The translations under genes were made by a program, and so were the position numbers. A stretch of 64,000 nucleotides of DNA, from positions 558,001 to 622,000 of the forward strand of contig VTFK01000045.1 of NCBI GenBank assembly GCA_009617715.1. The letters run 5' to 3'. The notes beneath the pieces are model-generated. The model had not been told where the DNA came from and searched no databases. It worked only from the letters and a program-made list of their open reading frames with translations. Within the stretch, counting starts at the first letter, position 1, and the number at the start of each line of letters is the position of its first letter. Positions 24,503 through 35,870 of the stretch are shown piece by piece. The DNA comes from Plectrocnemia conspersa. Taxonomy: Eukaryota; Arthropoda; Insecta; Trichoptera; Polycentropodidae.

Positions 24503-26282
24503 ATAATATCAAAATTAATGAACAAAAACTGAACCTCTAATGAAAGGCTACCCTACGACAAACAGCTGAACACACCTTATTTTATTGCACTCTCTGCATA
24601 CGATCTACGTGTAAATGTCGGTTGGGTTGTGTTGATTTTTTTATATTAATATTAATACCCGATGTGTGTACATAATCATATCTCATTGTCATCGCGTTCA
24701 TGTTTTTTTATGTTACACATTATTTCATCATTACAAGAGTATTTCTCACAATCTGATCCGACTTAAGCTGAAAACAATTGACCACGAATTCAACCGGTCA
24801 TGTGTCAGACCGGTCACGATCCTAATTATTGTATTATACGACTTATTATTCGCGAGTGCAAGGATATATAAAAAATATGACGTTAAATATATTTTTAGAA
24901 GCACAGAAAATATAAAATTATGTTTATAAAAATAATTCATATTGAATTTATATATATTTGATTTTTATGTCGTTGCATTATCCAACGATACAAAAAAACG
25001 TTAATATTATTTTAGAGTGCTTTTCCAATTTATTGATCTACGGAACTGTGTATCCGTTGTCTGTCATCTGGAAAGTAATCATTAACATTTAAGTACTGCT
25101 CTCGTTACACATTTAAAACCAATTGATATTGTTTTTAAGTGTTTTATTTTTAATATTTAACTGGTTTATAAAGTCAGTATTAAAAAATAATTAGCCATGA
25201 TTGAACATTTAAGTGAAATTAATAACTGCTGCTACTAAAAACCCTTCATTGCAACAATTCTTAACCAAATTAATTTTTCATTTTATTCATATTAAAAAAA
25301 ATATTCGATCTCATGTGATTTTTAATTAACCATTCAATTCATCAACAATAAAACAGACCTTTTAATAATTACTGACTTTTAAATAAATAACCATATATTA
25401 TGGTTATTGAGAATTTATTAAACTACCTAAATATTAAAATACACATGGAATACATTTTATTCTGTATTTTACAAACTGTAATAAAAGATTCTTAGTATTC
25501 TTTTTTTTTTAATATTTTATCAAAGGACATATCTATTTACATATATGCCTTTTTTAAACACTCACCTTTCACTAATATTCATTTTCTATAAATGATGAAT
25601 TATGTAAGTTATAAAAATAATAATCTTATAATATTCACTAAAAATTATATAATCAATGCTGTATTATAAGTTTTTAAATATATATGAAAATGAGAAGTTA
25701 CGACTCAATTTTCACGATAATTTACTTTTATATGATTTTTAACTCTTTATCTCTAGTATTTAAAATTAAATATGCATATTATTTAAATATAAGTAACATT
25801 TAAAAAAAAACATATATTTACAATTTGGTTATAATTCACCCAATATATAATACAGAGCGGATAAAAAAAATGCTATTTGAATACTGATATTTTATAAACC
25901 GGTAATGCTATAGAAAAGTTTAAGTGAATCCCCTTTTAAGAATTTATAATTTTAGGGTAATACTCGTTTGAAATACCACAAAAAAGTTTTCAAGATATCG
26001 AGATTTTTTTGTGCTGTTATAACCAGTACATGATAATATAAACTCGAAATAATATGCTCGCTTTTTTTAATATTTGTTTATCAAACATATCGAACATATG
26101 TATCTAACATTAACACTTTAACCAATTATTGTCAATAAGAGGTTTTATCAACTTTTTTTCATCTAAGTACAGATAAATATTACTTATTATTATACAGGTA
26201 CATGATTAAGAAAATAGTTAACACTATAAAATTATATCAAAATATATTTTCACCGGTAGATATACATTTTTACTAGCATAAA
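24503..26282. other. AT-rich non-coding DNA
   Basis: No gene is recognised. The overlapping frames around 24666-24940 on both strands are treated as chance. Confidence 0.35.
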
Positions 26283-26562
26283 TATAATTTAACTAATAAG
26301 TGCTAGTGAAATTATATGCTGCTCTAAGCTGTCGTTGCATCCCAACTTGATAGCTGTCAAACGTCAATTTGCAGTTCAAACCCGAACCTTACCTGAAAAA
26401 AAATTAACTAATTATAGTTTTAGGTTAAGTTTAGCTTGTTTAATTTGCTTAGGTTTGGTTTGAGTTTGAGCAGCAAATGAACGTTTTGAAACTGTCAAAT
26501 TGAGTTTTACCTACAGCTTAGAACAGCATATATTTTCACTAACGCTTATTAGTTAAATTATA
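26283..26562. mobile_element. 280-bp foldback MITE
   Basis: The left end (26283-26331, TATAATTTAACTAATAAGTG then CTAGTGAAATTATATGCTGC and TCTAAGCTG) and the reverse complement of the right end (26514-26562) match over about 49 bp with only a few differences. The similarity continues inward in weaker form (TTCAAACCCGAACCTT on one side, CTCAAACCAAACCT-like on the other), so the whole element can fold on itself. It has no coding capacity. The outermost TA could be a target-site duplication, as for Tc1/mariner-type MITEs, but the superfamily is not proven. Confidence 0.75.
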
Positions 26563-27103
26563 TTATCAAAGCATAGTTTTAAGGCGACACGTCACCTGTT
26601 AAAGCCAACATGTTCCTTGTATTTTCTTTTATTCAATAAAAAAATATCAGGAACCGGGTAGATTTCGCGTGAAACGGAAAGGACATTTCCATGTTTTTTA
26701 TAAATTATTTTTTACTTTTATTTTATATCTTAATGGTATCTACAATACACTTATGTTTGATTAAATAAGGATATTTTTTAAATTAGTTATATTTTAGTAG
26801 TCTTCGTTGCCTAAATAATTATCATCCACATGTTCTTTACCTCCCTTAGATTTTATGTGTTAAAAAAGTTAGGTAATATATTGTTTAATTTAATCAATGA
26901 TATTTTTATATAAAAATTTACCTAAGTAAAATATATAAATGAATTAATAAATAACGATGGTAGTTGCTATTATTGACGTTACAGCTAGCGTATGATACAT
27001 AAACATAAACACACATTTTAATTTATATCTTGAGCAATCAATAATTACAGGTTTCAATATCGTCCGCAGCATCTTACATAGTATGCATTGTAGAACAAGA
27101 TTT

Positions 27104-27122
27104 TATATATATATATATATAT
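27104..27122. repeat. (TA)n microsatellite
   Basis: Uninterrupted TA dinucleotide run. Confidence 0.95.
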
Positions 27123-27381
27123 ACATGGTCCTATATCATCTCGATTATTATTGTTCGATAGACCAAAAAGTATTATATTATTGCCCACATGCAGATGACA
27201 TCATTTGGTCGTCTCGTGACGTATAATCAATTTTGTTTTCTGTCGCTCTTATCTCCAGAGCGCATCTACCGAGTGGTACACACACAATTATTATTGCTGT
27301 GGATGCTGTGCGATCCCATAAATGGACCTCTCCGCTGAATTTGATCCAATACACGCATATACGATTATTGTTTTTTTTTTG

Positions 27382-27400
27382 TATATATATATATATATAT
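27382..27400. repeat. (TA)n microsatellite
   Basis: Uninterrupted TA dinucleotide run directly after a T10 run and a G. Confidence 0.95.
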
Positions 27401-28410
27401 AATATGGCGTCCAAGATGGGCGACTTTCTAAGCATAATTTACAATGAGCCATTACGCGCTTTGTGCTTTTGTAGAAAAATGCGGCGTGGGCGTGACTTCA
27501 CTGAGTAATGTTCACGTAAATACACGCGGGCGATCGGATGACCACATTTGGCTGACCGGCTGACCAATGACATATTCAACGGGCACACAATAAATTTAGA
27601 TGTACATCTATAAAATATGCTAATTATTATATACGATTTGAAAACACGTACGATTTTTTTATGTATATGTGAAAAAATGTGCAAAACACGCGAGGATTTC
27701 ATTACATTTTATAAATCGCATTATAAAATACTTTAGATAAAAAATGATCATATTTTAAATCAAATATATAATAAATTGGGCATATAAACATAAAATAAAA
27801 ATTGCCATACATTCAGTACCATAATATATCTAGTATACTACTGTTATCAGGTAATTTGATGTGTGAAGTTAGATATCATAAATCTGTGGTTTAAATCGTA
27901 GTAACGCCTAATGTTAGACATTACTTATAACTTTGTTACCACCAATTGTATTTTGACAAAATTTACATTATATTTTATGTATGTTAATGGCAATAACATG
28001 AATTTACTATGATTAACGTATAATAACATTATTTGACTAACTATGTTTTGTTAGAAAAAAATAAGAATTAGCTAAAAATCAAAGGTTGGATTTTATCAAA
28101 GGATGTTCTCGTATATGATAGATATTTCGGATTATGAGGGAAAAGCTGTGTGCTTGTGGAAAAGCTCGTACCGGGCAGTGGAATTAAAATGGCAGATCCT
28201 AAAAGTCAAAAAGTCTTTCCTGGAGTGTCGAGTTGTATTATTGTCAACTGTGATTTCGATATTGCGGCTGAAACTATCGTGATGCGTTCTCGAGATACTG
28301 TCTGGACGATCTGCTGATGTTTTTCGCGTCTGAGTTTCTCACCGCATCTCTGCCTCATGTGACCAAATGTCAAATTTTTACTAATCGTAGATAAGGATGT
28401 TAAAAAACAT

Positions 28411-28443
28411 GTTAACACACTCACGAAATGTATGTGTGTTAAC
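28411..28443. repeat. perfect 10-bp hairpin
   Basis: GTTAACACAC (28411-28420) and GTGTGTTAAC (28434-28443) are exact reverse complements separated by 13 nt. It lies between the end of the Tc1 transposase remnant and an unrecognised GC-richer stretch (28140-28400). Confidence 0.7.
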
Positions 28444-28500
28444 GCTTTATAATAGAAACTGTCAAGATGGCCATGTCGATAATCGATAGAAGAACAGTTT

Positions 28501-28895
28501 AATTATGCGCAGGGAATAATTTATTGTCTAGTTGTCGGCGCATCCTATCCAAACAAAGAGTAGCGCAACCAAATTCTGGCTTTGCAATTGTGCTGGACAA
28601 CCTTTTCTTTATATGCTCTATTGGATTTAGGTCTGGTGACTGTGTAGGCCATCTTAAAAGCGTCAAACTCCTTGACGCAAATTTACCCCTGTTTTTAGCA
28701 AAGTATGGCATGGAGCGTTTTCTTGCTGGAAGCAATATTTTCCGGTAAGAATTCATTAAAGTGAATTTCAATATTGAAATATATATGTCACTATTCATAC
28801 TAACCTCGCAAGTGTACAGACCACCCCTGCTGCTGCCATGCAACACCAGAACATAACGCTTCCGCCATCGTATTTGACTTTGGGTAGTACGCAAT
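28501..28895 (-). pseudogene. Tc1-like transposase pseudogene, C-terminal part
   Basis: On the minus strand the catalytic half of a DD34E Tc1-type transposase is readable across three frames. The first block is PKVKYDGGSVMFWCCMAAAG (28886-28825), followed after a shift by VSMNSDIYISILKFTLMNSY. After another shift comes CFQQENAPCHT, where the second catalytic Asp of the QDNAPCHT motif is Glu. The last block is LRWPTQSPDLNPIEHIKKRL, which keeps the final catalytic Glu. The frame then runs to a stop at 28501. The N-terminal DNA-binding half is missing. The element is dead and its right terminal repeat appears to lie at 29300. Confidence 0.9.
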
Positions 28896-28940
28896 CAGTA
28901 AGATATTATTCTCTGATTCTTCGTCGTACGTGTACTACAC

Positions 28941-28960
28941 CAGGGGTCCCAAAAACTTTA
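28941..28960 (+). other. hAT-like terminus CAGGGGTCCC
   Basis: The word CAGGGGTCCCAAAAACTT resembles hAT terminal inverted repeats, which commonly begin CAGGG. It lies where the N-terminal half of the Tc1 gene should be, so a nested insertion or deletion is possible. No matching opposite end was found. Confidence 0.2.
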
Positions 28961-29229
28961 AAAAATGTGAAAAAAGTATGAATATTTTTAAAAATTATTG
29001 CTTCAAATTTTTTTTATTATATTTTATATATCAGTCAATAATATGCAATATACGAATTTAATAAAATTAAATTCTCTGTATTTTTGACATTTTTTTTATG
29101 TTTGTATAATTTTCAAAATAAATTATTACGACAAATAAAGGCCGAAATCACGCAAAAGCGAGACTGGATAATTTAAACCCTTAATATTTTTTTTAAAACT
29201 CAAGTGAGCAATAAACTGCTAAAATATTT

Positions 29230-29302
29230 CGATCAGACTATGCACTTGTAAAGAGCTACACACCATTTTAAGGGGTGCCCCATTATTATGTCCAAGGCTG
29301 TA
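29230..29302. repeat. Tc1-type terminal repeat, right end
   Basis: ACTTGTAAAGAGCTACACAC followed by TTTTAAGGGGTGCCCC and ATTATTATGTCCAAGGCTG ends with TA. Its reverse complement, CAGCCTTGGACATAATAATG, has the look of Tc1-family terminal repeats. A related copy occurs at 34715-34774. It is probably the upstream end of the minus-strand Tc1 element above. Confidence 0.6.
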
Positions 29303-30374
29303 TATTTACGTATTCTTAAATATACATGTTTGTGTACATTGAATTTTTGTTGTGAGAAATTTTAGCTGTGCGCAATTTTCATTTCCACAATAATCACTGA
29401 ATGAATTAATCTATATTTGATATAGCCACTTTTTGCCGAATCCAATAACTCGATATAAAATATGCAATAGGTAATAACATATACATATGTATAATATAAA
29501 ATATAAAAATAAACCTTAAGATTTTGTTATGTTGCTGGTTAACTTTACTTAGTATACATTTTATATAATTTTTAATAGATGTTTAAATAAAATATATTTG
29601 CTTAATTATATCAAAATAGTTTGTTTTGTATCAATCGTAGAACTTATGACTCACCGTATCATATTACAACATAATATATCATAACACACTACAATATTCT
29701 AATGTATTGTTAATGGTGCTAATCTTAGTTTATCTCATATTACAAACCTATAGTAAATATTTTGCAAGTCAAACATAAAATAATACAAAAATTAAAAAAT
29801 GTATTTTTTAAATAGCTCATCATATTTCAAGCTCGCTTTTTGATTGATTTGTAGTTAATATATCCTTAATCATTGCAATGAATAATTTTCTTTATATATT
29901 AAGAGGGTGGTGACTCAATTGCTTTAGCATGCTAGTTTTTTTGAGAAACGAATTAGGTGCAACAGTTTTTTATATTTATGTATGTAAGAAGTATTTTATA
30001 TTATAATATATTTTCAATTTATTGTAAATATTCTGGGAATCAATATCAATAAATTTGTGAAAAAAATCGATTACAGTCAAGTTTTTAGCGCACCTGCAAA
30101 TAATAGATAAAATAAGCTTGTGTGTAATTAAAATTCATTATACATAATACATACATACACTCACGCGTGACTTTTCGCTAAACGTCCGCTCGTAACGATC
30201 AATTTATCCAAATTGTACAATAATGTCTCAAGGTAAACGGCATACTAAAACACTGAGATAAAAATTATTGCGATGTTATCGTCTCACAGTGTGCCATTGT
30301 GGAATATTGTCTTCTAAAATATCACACCCATACACGCGCGGGTACCACATTAGTTTGTAAAATTTGTTTTTTTA
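29303..30374. other. AT-rich non-coding DNA
   Basis: No gene is recognised. The last 200 bp are GC-richer. Confidence 0.35.
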
Positions 30375-31220
30375 ATGTCATCGGTATTGCTCGTTGTTCG
30401 AGGTCACGAAAACATGGTCGTTAAAAAGCGCCCAGAAAACCAGTCTCACATTTCGGATGATCTGTTTGCATCAAATTCGTAAAATGCTGGGTCAGAGGTG
30501 AACAACACCCGACTTTCGATCCGAATAGTAAATGGCGAAAATGGTGTCTATAATACGATAACCAGTTCTGGTGTATAAGATCAGTGACTCACAGCCTGCA
30601 CCCGAAAATTTCAAGAAATTTATACTTAATTCTCATGAGTCGGATGTGTACATGCCAGGTATTCCAGGAATGTCGCTCGTTAAAAGTACTATACGGAATC
30701 GCACTTGACGCATGTATCGATTTTGTATCTTGAATGAGTCACATAATAAGCCCACGAGTGATTCTTGTGAATGCGAGGCTGATTCAGAAAAAAATAAGAT
30801 AACATTCAATTGCGCCATTGAAGATATGATTCAATATAAACAGTATAATCAGCAGTTGATAATAAATACATTATAAACAATCTAAAATATAATATTTGGT
30901 ATTTAGAAAAGCTTACAGCTTAACTGTATCAATGATATTCACATGACCCAAAATGACCTTGGTTGTAATTGTATATCATAATTATTTTGTCGGAGGTGCT
31001 CAGCGTCCGATTCGACCCTGTCTTCTAGCCGGGTCTTATTACAGCACCTTCGTTCAGCACTGACGTCCCGTCATAAAGGTATTATCAAAGTGTCAGCGAC
31101 GGTACGCCTGACGAACTGTGTTCTTCTTTTGAGGCAGGTGCTTCCAAGCTTATGATACTTGAAATTATTAAGGAACTAGATTCTTGCGAAATTAGCATTT
31201 CTACAAAATATTAAAACATG
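30375..31220 (+). other. unrecognised coding-like stretch with stops
   Basis: From an ATG at 30375 one frame runs with a TAA at 30480 to a TAA at 30576. The frame shifted by one continues from about 30577 to a TAA at 30874, broken once by TGA at 30706, and reads for example NFKKFILNSHESDVYMPGIP and SDSCECEADSEKNKITFNCA. Around 30992-31216 coding-like words appear again, but two competing frames are open there. The pattern fits a decayed gene of unknown family, but chance is not excluded because alternative frames are also open in places. Confidence 0.2.
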
Positions 31221-31582
31221 CAAGTATGACATATTTTGAACCCTGAGCCATAAATATTTATATTTATTTGAGCTTTCATCCTATATATTATCATAAATAA
31301 TTTATTAAAAAAATACAAAGTATATTTCTCAACAATATGACAATGCATGATTACTCTTTTAATATGAAATTGTTGTCTAAAAAATATTTTTATAACACGA
31401 ATAATTTCACTGTAATTAATTTATCCATTCAGAACTAAAAAAATCATAAATAAACATAAACCAAAGATAAATACAAAAGATATATTTACAAGAAATACGT
31501 ATTTCTTTTAAAGATATCTTAGAATCCATTTTCTCAATTCCATTTTCTCAAAAAAGAGTATTTTGCTTCATTTGAATTCCAG

Positions 31583-31729
31583 ACAATGGAGATTCAAGGA
31601 CACTACGAACTAACATATCGTACAGAATGCGAATCGATAATAAATGCTTCGCATAAGGAAGCCGAGTATCCTCGACACCTTATCGCAAAATTTGGCGATG
31701 TGTATACAAAATCTCGATACATTCCCAAG
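31583..31729 (+). pseudogene. unrecognised exon-like frame interrupted by hAT
   Basis: After an acceptor-like TTTGAATTCCAG (ending 31582) a stop-free frame reads TMEIQGHYELTYRTECESII and AKFGDVYTKSRYIPK up to the hAT element inserted at 31730. The frame resumes beyond the element at 33519-33602 as SSAEIFPLKKRKRILLGKGI and then WKM, stop. The target-site duplication falls on the IPK codons, so removing the element and one duplicate keeps the frame. The amino-acid mix is more protein-like than other frames nearby. The family is unknown; it may be the last exon of a decayed or orphan gene. Confidence 0.25.
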
Positions 31730-33518
31730 TAGGGCATCCATATACCCGGCCTAATTCATTACCCGGTCCTACGGGTATTTTTCGAAGAAGAACCGGGTAC
31801 CCTGTTCGGTTCCGGGTAATTTTTGTAAGCTATTAAATAAACTACTTTTTTATTATATTTTAATTTTTTAATAAATTAAATTAAATTAAATTTTACTTTA
31901 TTAATTAATATATTTTTTTTTTTAAAATAGGGAATTGAAATAAAATCAATATATTATGTAATTATTAATACTTTACTCAATCGAAATATTTTTACATTCC
32001 ATCGGTATGAACATATATACATATACTTACATACTACATACATGTGTAACAGTACAAAACCGAAATATTCATTTTAACACATATTTGGCAATAATAATAT
32101 TACAAATTGCACATGAAAAAAACATGGCAAATATATTTTATTACAATTATAAAAGAAATTATATGATTGTATTTATTATATGTATCATATGTAGGTAGAG
32201 AAACAAAGTATATTTTAGTGATGTTGTTTTTTTTGTAAAAAAAGTAGTATTCTAAAAACACTAACGAATCTAATTTGTTATATTTCATTGAACTTCTAAT
32301 TTTTGAACAAAAATTGTTGGCCATGGAAAATACACGTTTACTTTCGGTTGAAGTGGGCCGTATATACAATAAAGAATTAAACAGATTTTCCAAAACTGGA
32401 CTTCTTTTACCAGTGGATTCTAAATTTTAAAAATGTATTTAAAAATTGATTACATCGAGACTGGCAACAGTCTTTATCGAAGTAATGCTATTTTTTAGTT
32501 GTTAAATTAAAGACTCATTACCACCGTTTTCTACATTTTCTATTATACTATCATTTTCTACATTTCTATTGTCATCTGTATCTTGCGGTATTTGTGGATA
32601 TAGCCTTTTATTATGCTATCAGCATATGCAATTACTATAGATCTAGATTGAATCGAAAACTGTTTTTGGGAGTTTCGATGCTTGTAAATATATAAACAAA
32701 GATACAAGATTTTTGTTTTTTCGTTCTAAAATTCTTGTTTTTAAAACGGTATATAACTCTAAACTTGTAGAGTCTGAAATTTTTTAAGTTCTTCTAACAT
32801 AAAAATTAAAATACATTCCGAGTCTAAAATATTTGTAACTGTTTTAAAACATGTATTAAATCTTCAATTAACAAAAAGTTTATATCATTATTTAGATTTG
32901 GGTGATTTAAATCGATTAATGCCTTTCTCACACATTCTTAAATTTTCAAAAGGAAAAATGAAGATAAAACCTTAAATTTTCAAAAATCTCTCCACCATTG
33001 GAGTTGAAGAGTTCCATCGCGTTTTACAGTCTAAAATCAAGGATAATTCTTTATTCTCTTGTTCGAAAACATATTTCTGCAAAATCGCATTTCGTACACT
33101 AGAATACTTAAAAAAAATTACGATGGATTTAATATTTTTTAGTGCAACATGACAATCCTTTTGTTGACAATTATCATAATCAGAATTATCTTCATTAAAA
33201 CTAATGGTATCTTCATTTTCATCAGACTCGCTTACGCTATCACAGTCAGTGATAGTATCACTCAATGGTAGCAGATCGATATTACTTAAAATTTTATTTT
33301 TGTAAAAAACATCCATTATTGATAAATGAATGGCAGGATTATAACATAGTTGAAATTCGGTCCCAATCAAATTCCCGTATTTTTTCATAACTGCTGAAAA
33401 AAATATTTAAATGAAATTAACTGGATACCCGTCGAAAATTACCCGGTTTTCGGTTCCATGAAAAACATGGCGGGTAACCGGGTACCCGGTTTCAGTTCTA
33501 CCCGGTTCGAATGCCCTA
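31730..33518. mobile_element. decayed hAT DNA transposon with both ends
   Basis: The left end TAGGGCATCCATATACCCGG and the reverse complement of the right end TAGGGCATTCGAACCGGG share TAGGGCAT and then CCGG-rich sequence, matching the TAGNG rule of hAT termini. The flanking octamers TTCCCAAG (31722-31729) and CTCCCAAA (33519-33526) agree at six of eight positions, as an aged 8-bp target-site duplication would. Both ends are studded with ACCCGGT or ACCGGGT motifs (at least four per side within about 100 bp), probably transposase-binding repeats. The internal gene is a minus-strand hAT transposase lacking its N-terminal part. Confidence 0.88.
32223..33388 (-). pseudogene. hAT transposase pseudogene
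   Basis: On the minus strand the frame 33388-32972 gives the middle of a hAT transposase: GTEFQLCYNPAIHLSIMDVF, an acidic patch, SSVRNAILQKYVFEQENKEL and LILDCKTRWNSSTPMVERFL. After a frame break (a direct repeat CTTAAATTTTCAAAA at 32937 and 32971) comes CVRKALIDLNHPN and FLLIEDLIHVLKQLQIF, then more breaks. The C-terminal dimerisation domain follows as ESTGKRSPVLENLFNSLLYI with RPTSTESKRVFSMANNFCSK and FLEYY. The N-terminal zinc-finger region is absent because the right terminus lies only 130 bp upstream. It is an internally deleted, inactive copy. Confidence 0.9.
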
Positions 33519-33602
33519 CTCCCAAATCATCAGCGGAAATATTTCCGCTTAAAAAACGTAAGAGAATTCTGCTCGGCAAAGGAATCTGGAAAATGTGACA
33601 AC

Positions 33603-34714
33603 GTGGCACTTAGCGATACTTAAATATATTGATATATTTTTACCTATTAATACATACGTTTATAAGTTATTTAAGCTTTTTATAAAGAAATAAATAAAAT
33701 TATGCTTCTTTCTGTGCGTGTGTGTATGTAAACATACATTACATGGCTATTTTTAATCCGACATTAAAAACTTTCTATCGTATATATTTCTGTGCCCTTT
33801 TCAATTTTCTATATGCATATGTATATACATAGTATGAACATTGCATTCATTCCACATGGTTGGAAAATTATTAAAGCACATTATTAATTTTCTTCAATGC
33901 ATATCGCCTTTGAGCACACCTGAATCGGTATGTTTATTAATGGGATTAAGTTTTTTTTATACATACACAGATATAAAGCGATTGTAGCTCGGAGCCCGCG
34001 GCAATATCCGAATCGCCTTAATTTCTTCTTTTGTTCGCCAAACTTGTTTCTATTAGGAAAAAATGACCTATCGGAAACCTCTTCACTTATTGATTTATCT
34101 TTTAACCTTTTTTTGGTCGTTAGATCCGCTCTGTACACGCATTGCCATCGGAATTATAAAAGACCCGTTTTGTAACGCGCAATAATTTTTATGCACGTCA
34201 GTAATAATTATTTTTAATGATTTTCATCCAAATTAATTAGCAAAATTTAACAATAGCACAATAAAACAAGTATATTTACTTTGAAGCATTCCGGAGGAGA
34301 TTTCGTAATGAAAAAATAAAGCGCAATTAATGCACGATGTACCTACTCCAAGAATAACAATTAGTCATTGTAAATTATAATTAATTTCATTTAAATATGT
34401 TTAAGTTACATATTTTTATTTTAATAAAAATGCAGCGTTAACATCCTTACAGTTCATTGTTTCGAATAACGCTAAGGTCATTTTTTATTGCATTATTTTT
34501 ATATAGATAAATATTCGCTTCTAATTATAATACAATAAAATATAATTGTATGATAGATATATCAATAGTTTGTACCTTACAGTGCAATAACATCCTTACA
34601 GTGCAACTGTAAAAAAGAAAACTTAGTCTTAATAGTTAACAGTGCAATGGTAATAAGCAAAATTTTAAAATTATTATATGTTTAATATAAAATTAATATT
34701 ACGGTCAGGCTATT
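33603..34714. other. non-coding, with GC-richer patch 33960-34160
   Basis: Frames are open on both strands between 33884 and 34175 (minus frame without ATG, rich in K/R; plus frame with ATG at 33930), neither recognised. CCTTACAGTGCAA is repeated at 34575 and 34594, and TAACATCCTTACAGT at about 34439 and 34588. Confidence 0.3.
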
Positions 34715-34774
34715 CACTTGTAAATAGTTACATACTATTTTAAGGTGTACCCCATTATTATAACTAAGGCTGTA
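34715..34774. repeat. lone Tc1-type terminal repeat
   Basis: CACTTGTAAATAGTTACATA followed by TTTTAAGGTGTACCCC and ATTATTATAACTAAGGCTG then TA matches the terminal repeat at 29230-29302 in the same orientation. No transposase or opposite end was found nearby, so it is a solo or truncated end. Confidence 0.6.
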
Positions 34775-35500
34775 GTTGTATACATACATATATGGATATC
34801 GATGTCTCGTAAAAGACTTCCATTTTCTGCTTCGCAAAGTAAGGTTTTTACGGCATTTTTCATCTGCTATTAACAGATGGTTCTAATGCTTGAATTTCTT
34901 ATCAAATGGACCAGAGCTTATCGAAAAACATACACCCGGTCCTTAAGTAACCCAAAAAAACTCACTTTGCCAGATTATTGTGTTTTCTTGAATCTACATT
35001 TATTCGTATGTGAGCTTTTAATAACTCCAAAAATTCTATCATAATTGTTGGCATTCTAAAAGCATCTGATATATTATGGTTAATGTTAAAAATACTGCGT
35101 TTATCTTTAAACAAACTTATACCCAACTTTTACTTTTGCATTGCAATCAATATATAGTATTGTGTACACTTTCACAATGCGGTACGATTGTGCCCAATCA
35201 TTATCGCGATTCTCACAATAGACTTAATACAACTAGCGCAATTTTCGCTTACTCTGTCTATAAATACGACGGATCAATATTTTAGTGCGTCGGTGCGCTA
35301 AGAAATAAAAGTAGACTAAAGGTAAATTAATGGTCCGAGTAGACATGGCGTGCCGTACAAAATCCGAGTGGCGCTCCCTAATCCTGGCTAATTCGAAGAA
35401 ATTTGGGTTTGGCGTGATGATACATATTATCAATATCGCATGCTTTGATATTTGTATGTCACTACATTCGTGTTCGAGTGTACTTATCGAACTAAAGACA
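34775..35500. other. non-coding, mixed composition
   Basis: Overlapping frames on both strands at 35076-35524 have no family features. A GAGCTTTT octamer occurs at 35012-35019. Confidence 0.3.
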
Positions 35501-35870
35501 TTACGAATTCCAAACGCATTTTAATGCTACGCAAGATTAATCTTAAAAGCTCTTCCATGTGATGATTTACACCGGGTTCAGAAACGGTTCTTACTCATTC
35601 GAGATGTTTTAAATGTTTACTTATTACAAGAGCGTATAAATAAGTATTGTTTACGTCACAAAATCGGTCTTGACGCAATGAGAGTTGTTTTTTTTTTCAG
35701 AATGCTCTCAAACGTAATAAAAGCTCCCCTATGATGGTACGGTGCGGCGAAAGCTTCGCTTACGTTACGTGATGAGCTCTTGAAGGAGCTTTTATGTCTT
35801 ATTGGCCCTTGTAGTGTCTTTATAGCGCCTCGTGAGCGGTATATTTGTACTTATTCTCACTTGCGCGTAC
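35501..35870. promoter_or_regulatory. island with three GAGCTTTT octamers
   Basis: This GC-richer stretch carries AAAAGCTC at 35545-35552 and 35719-35726 and GAGCTTTT at 35786-35793, plus a GAGCTC at 35774. An acceptor-like T10-CAG ends at 35700, but the only donor after it (GTACGG) is poor. The octamer cluster and composition suggest a conserved regulatory segment; this is inference. Confidence 0.25.

Larger units (their letters stand above)
26563..28140. other. non-coding with GC-richer patch and microsatellites
   Basis: No gene is recognised. The part 27180-27560 is GC-richer; the frames there start without ATG or lack features. Simple repeats are listed separately. Confidence 0.35.

Noticed and set aside
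28206..28424. N-terminal part of the Tc1 transposase
   Set aside because: It lies downstream of the C-terminal stop in the minus direction and shows no helix-turn-helix pattern.
30992..31216. Clear coding segment
   Set aside because: Two different frames look equally protein-like, so no coding direction or frame can be chosen.
35690..35740. 36-nt exon after a T10-CAG acceptor
   Set aside because: The only donor candidate, GTACGG, is poor and the peptide is not supported.
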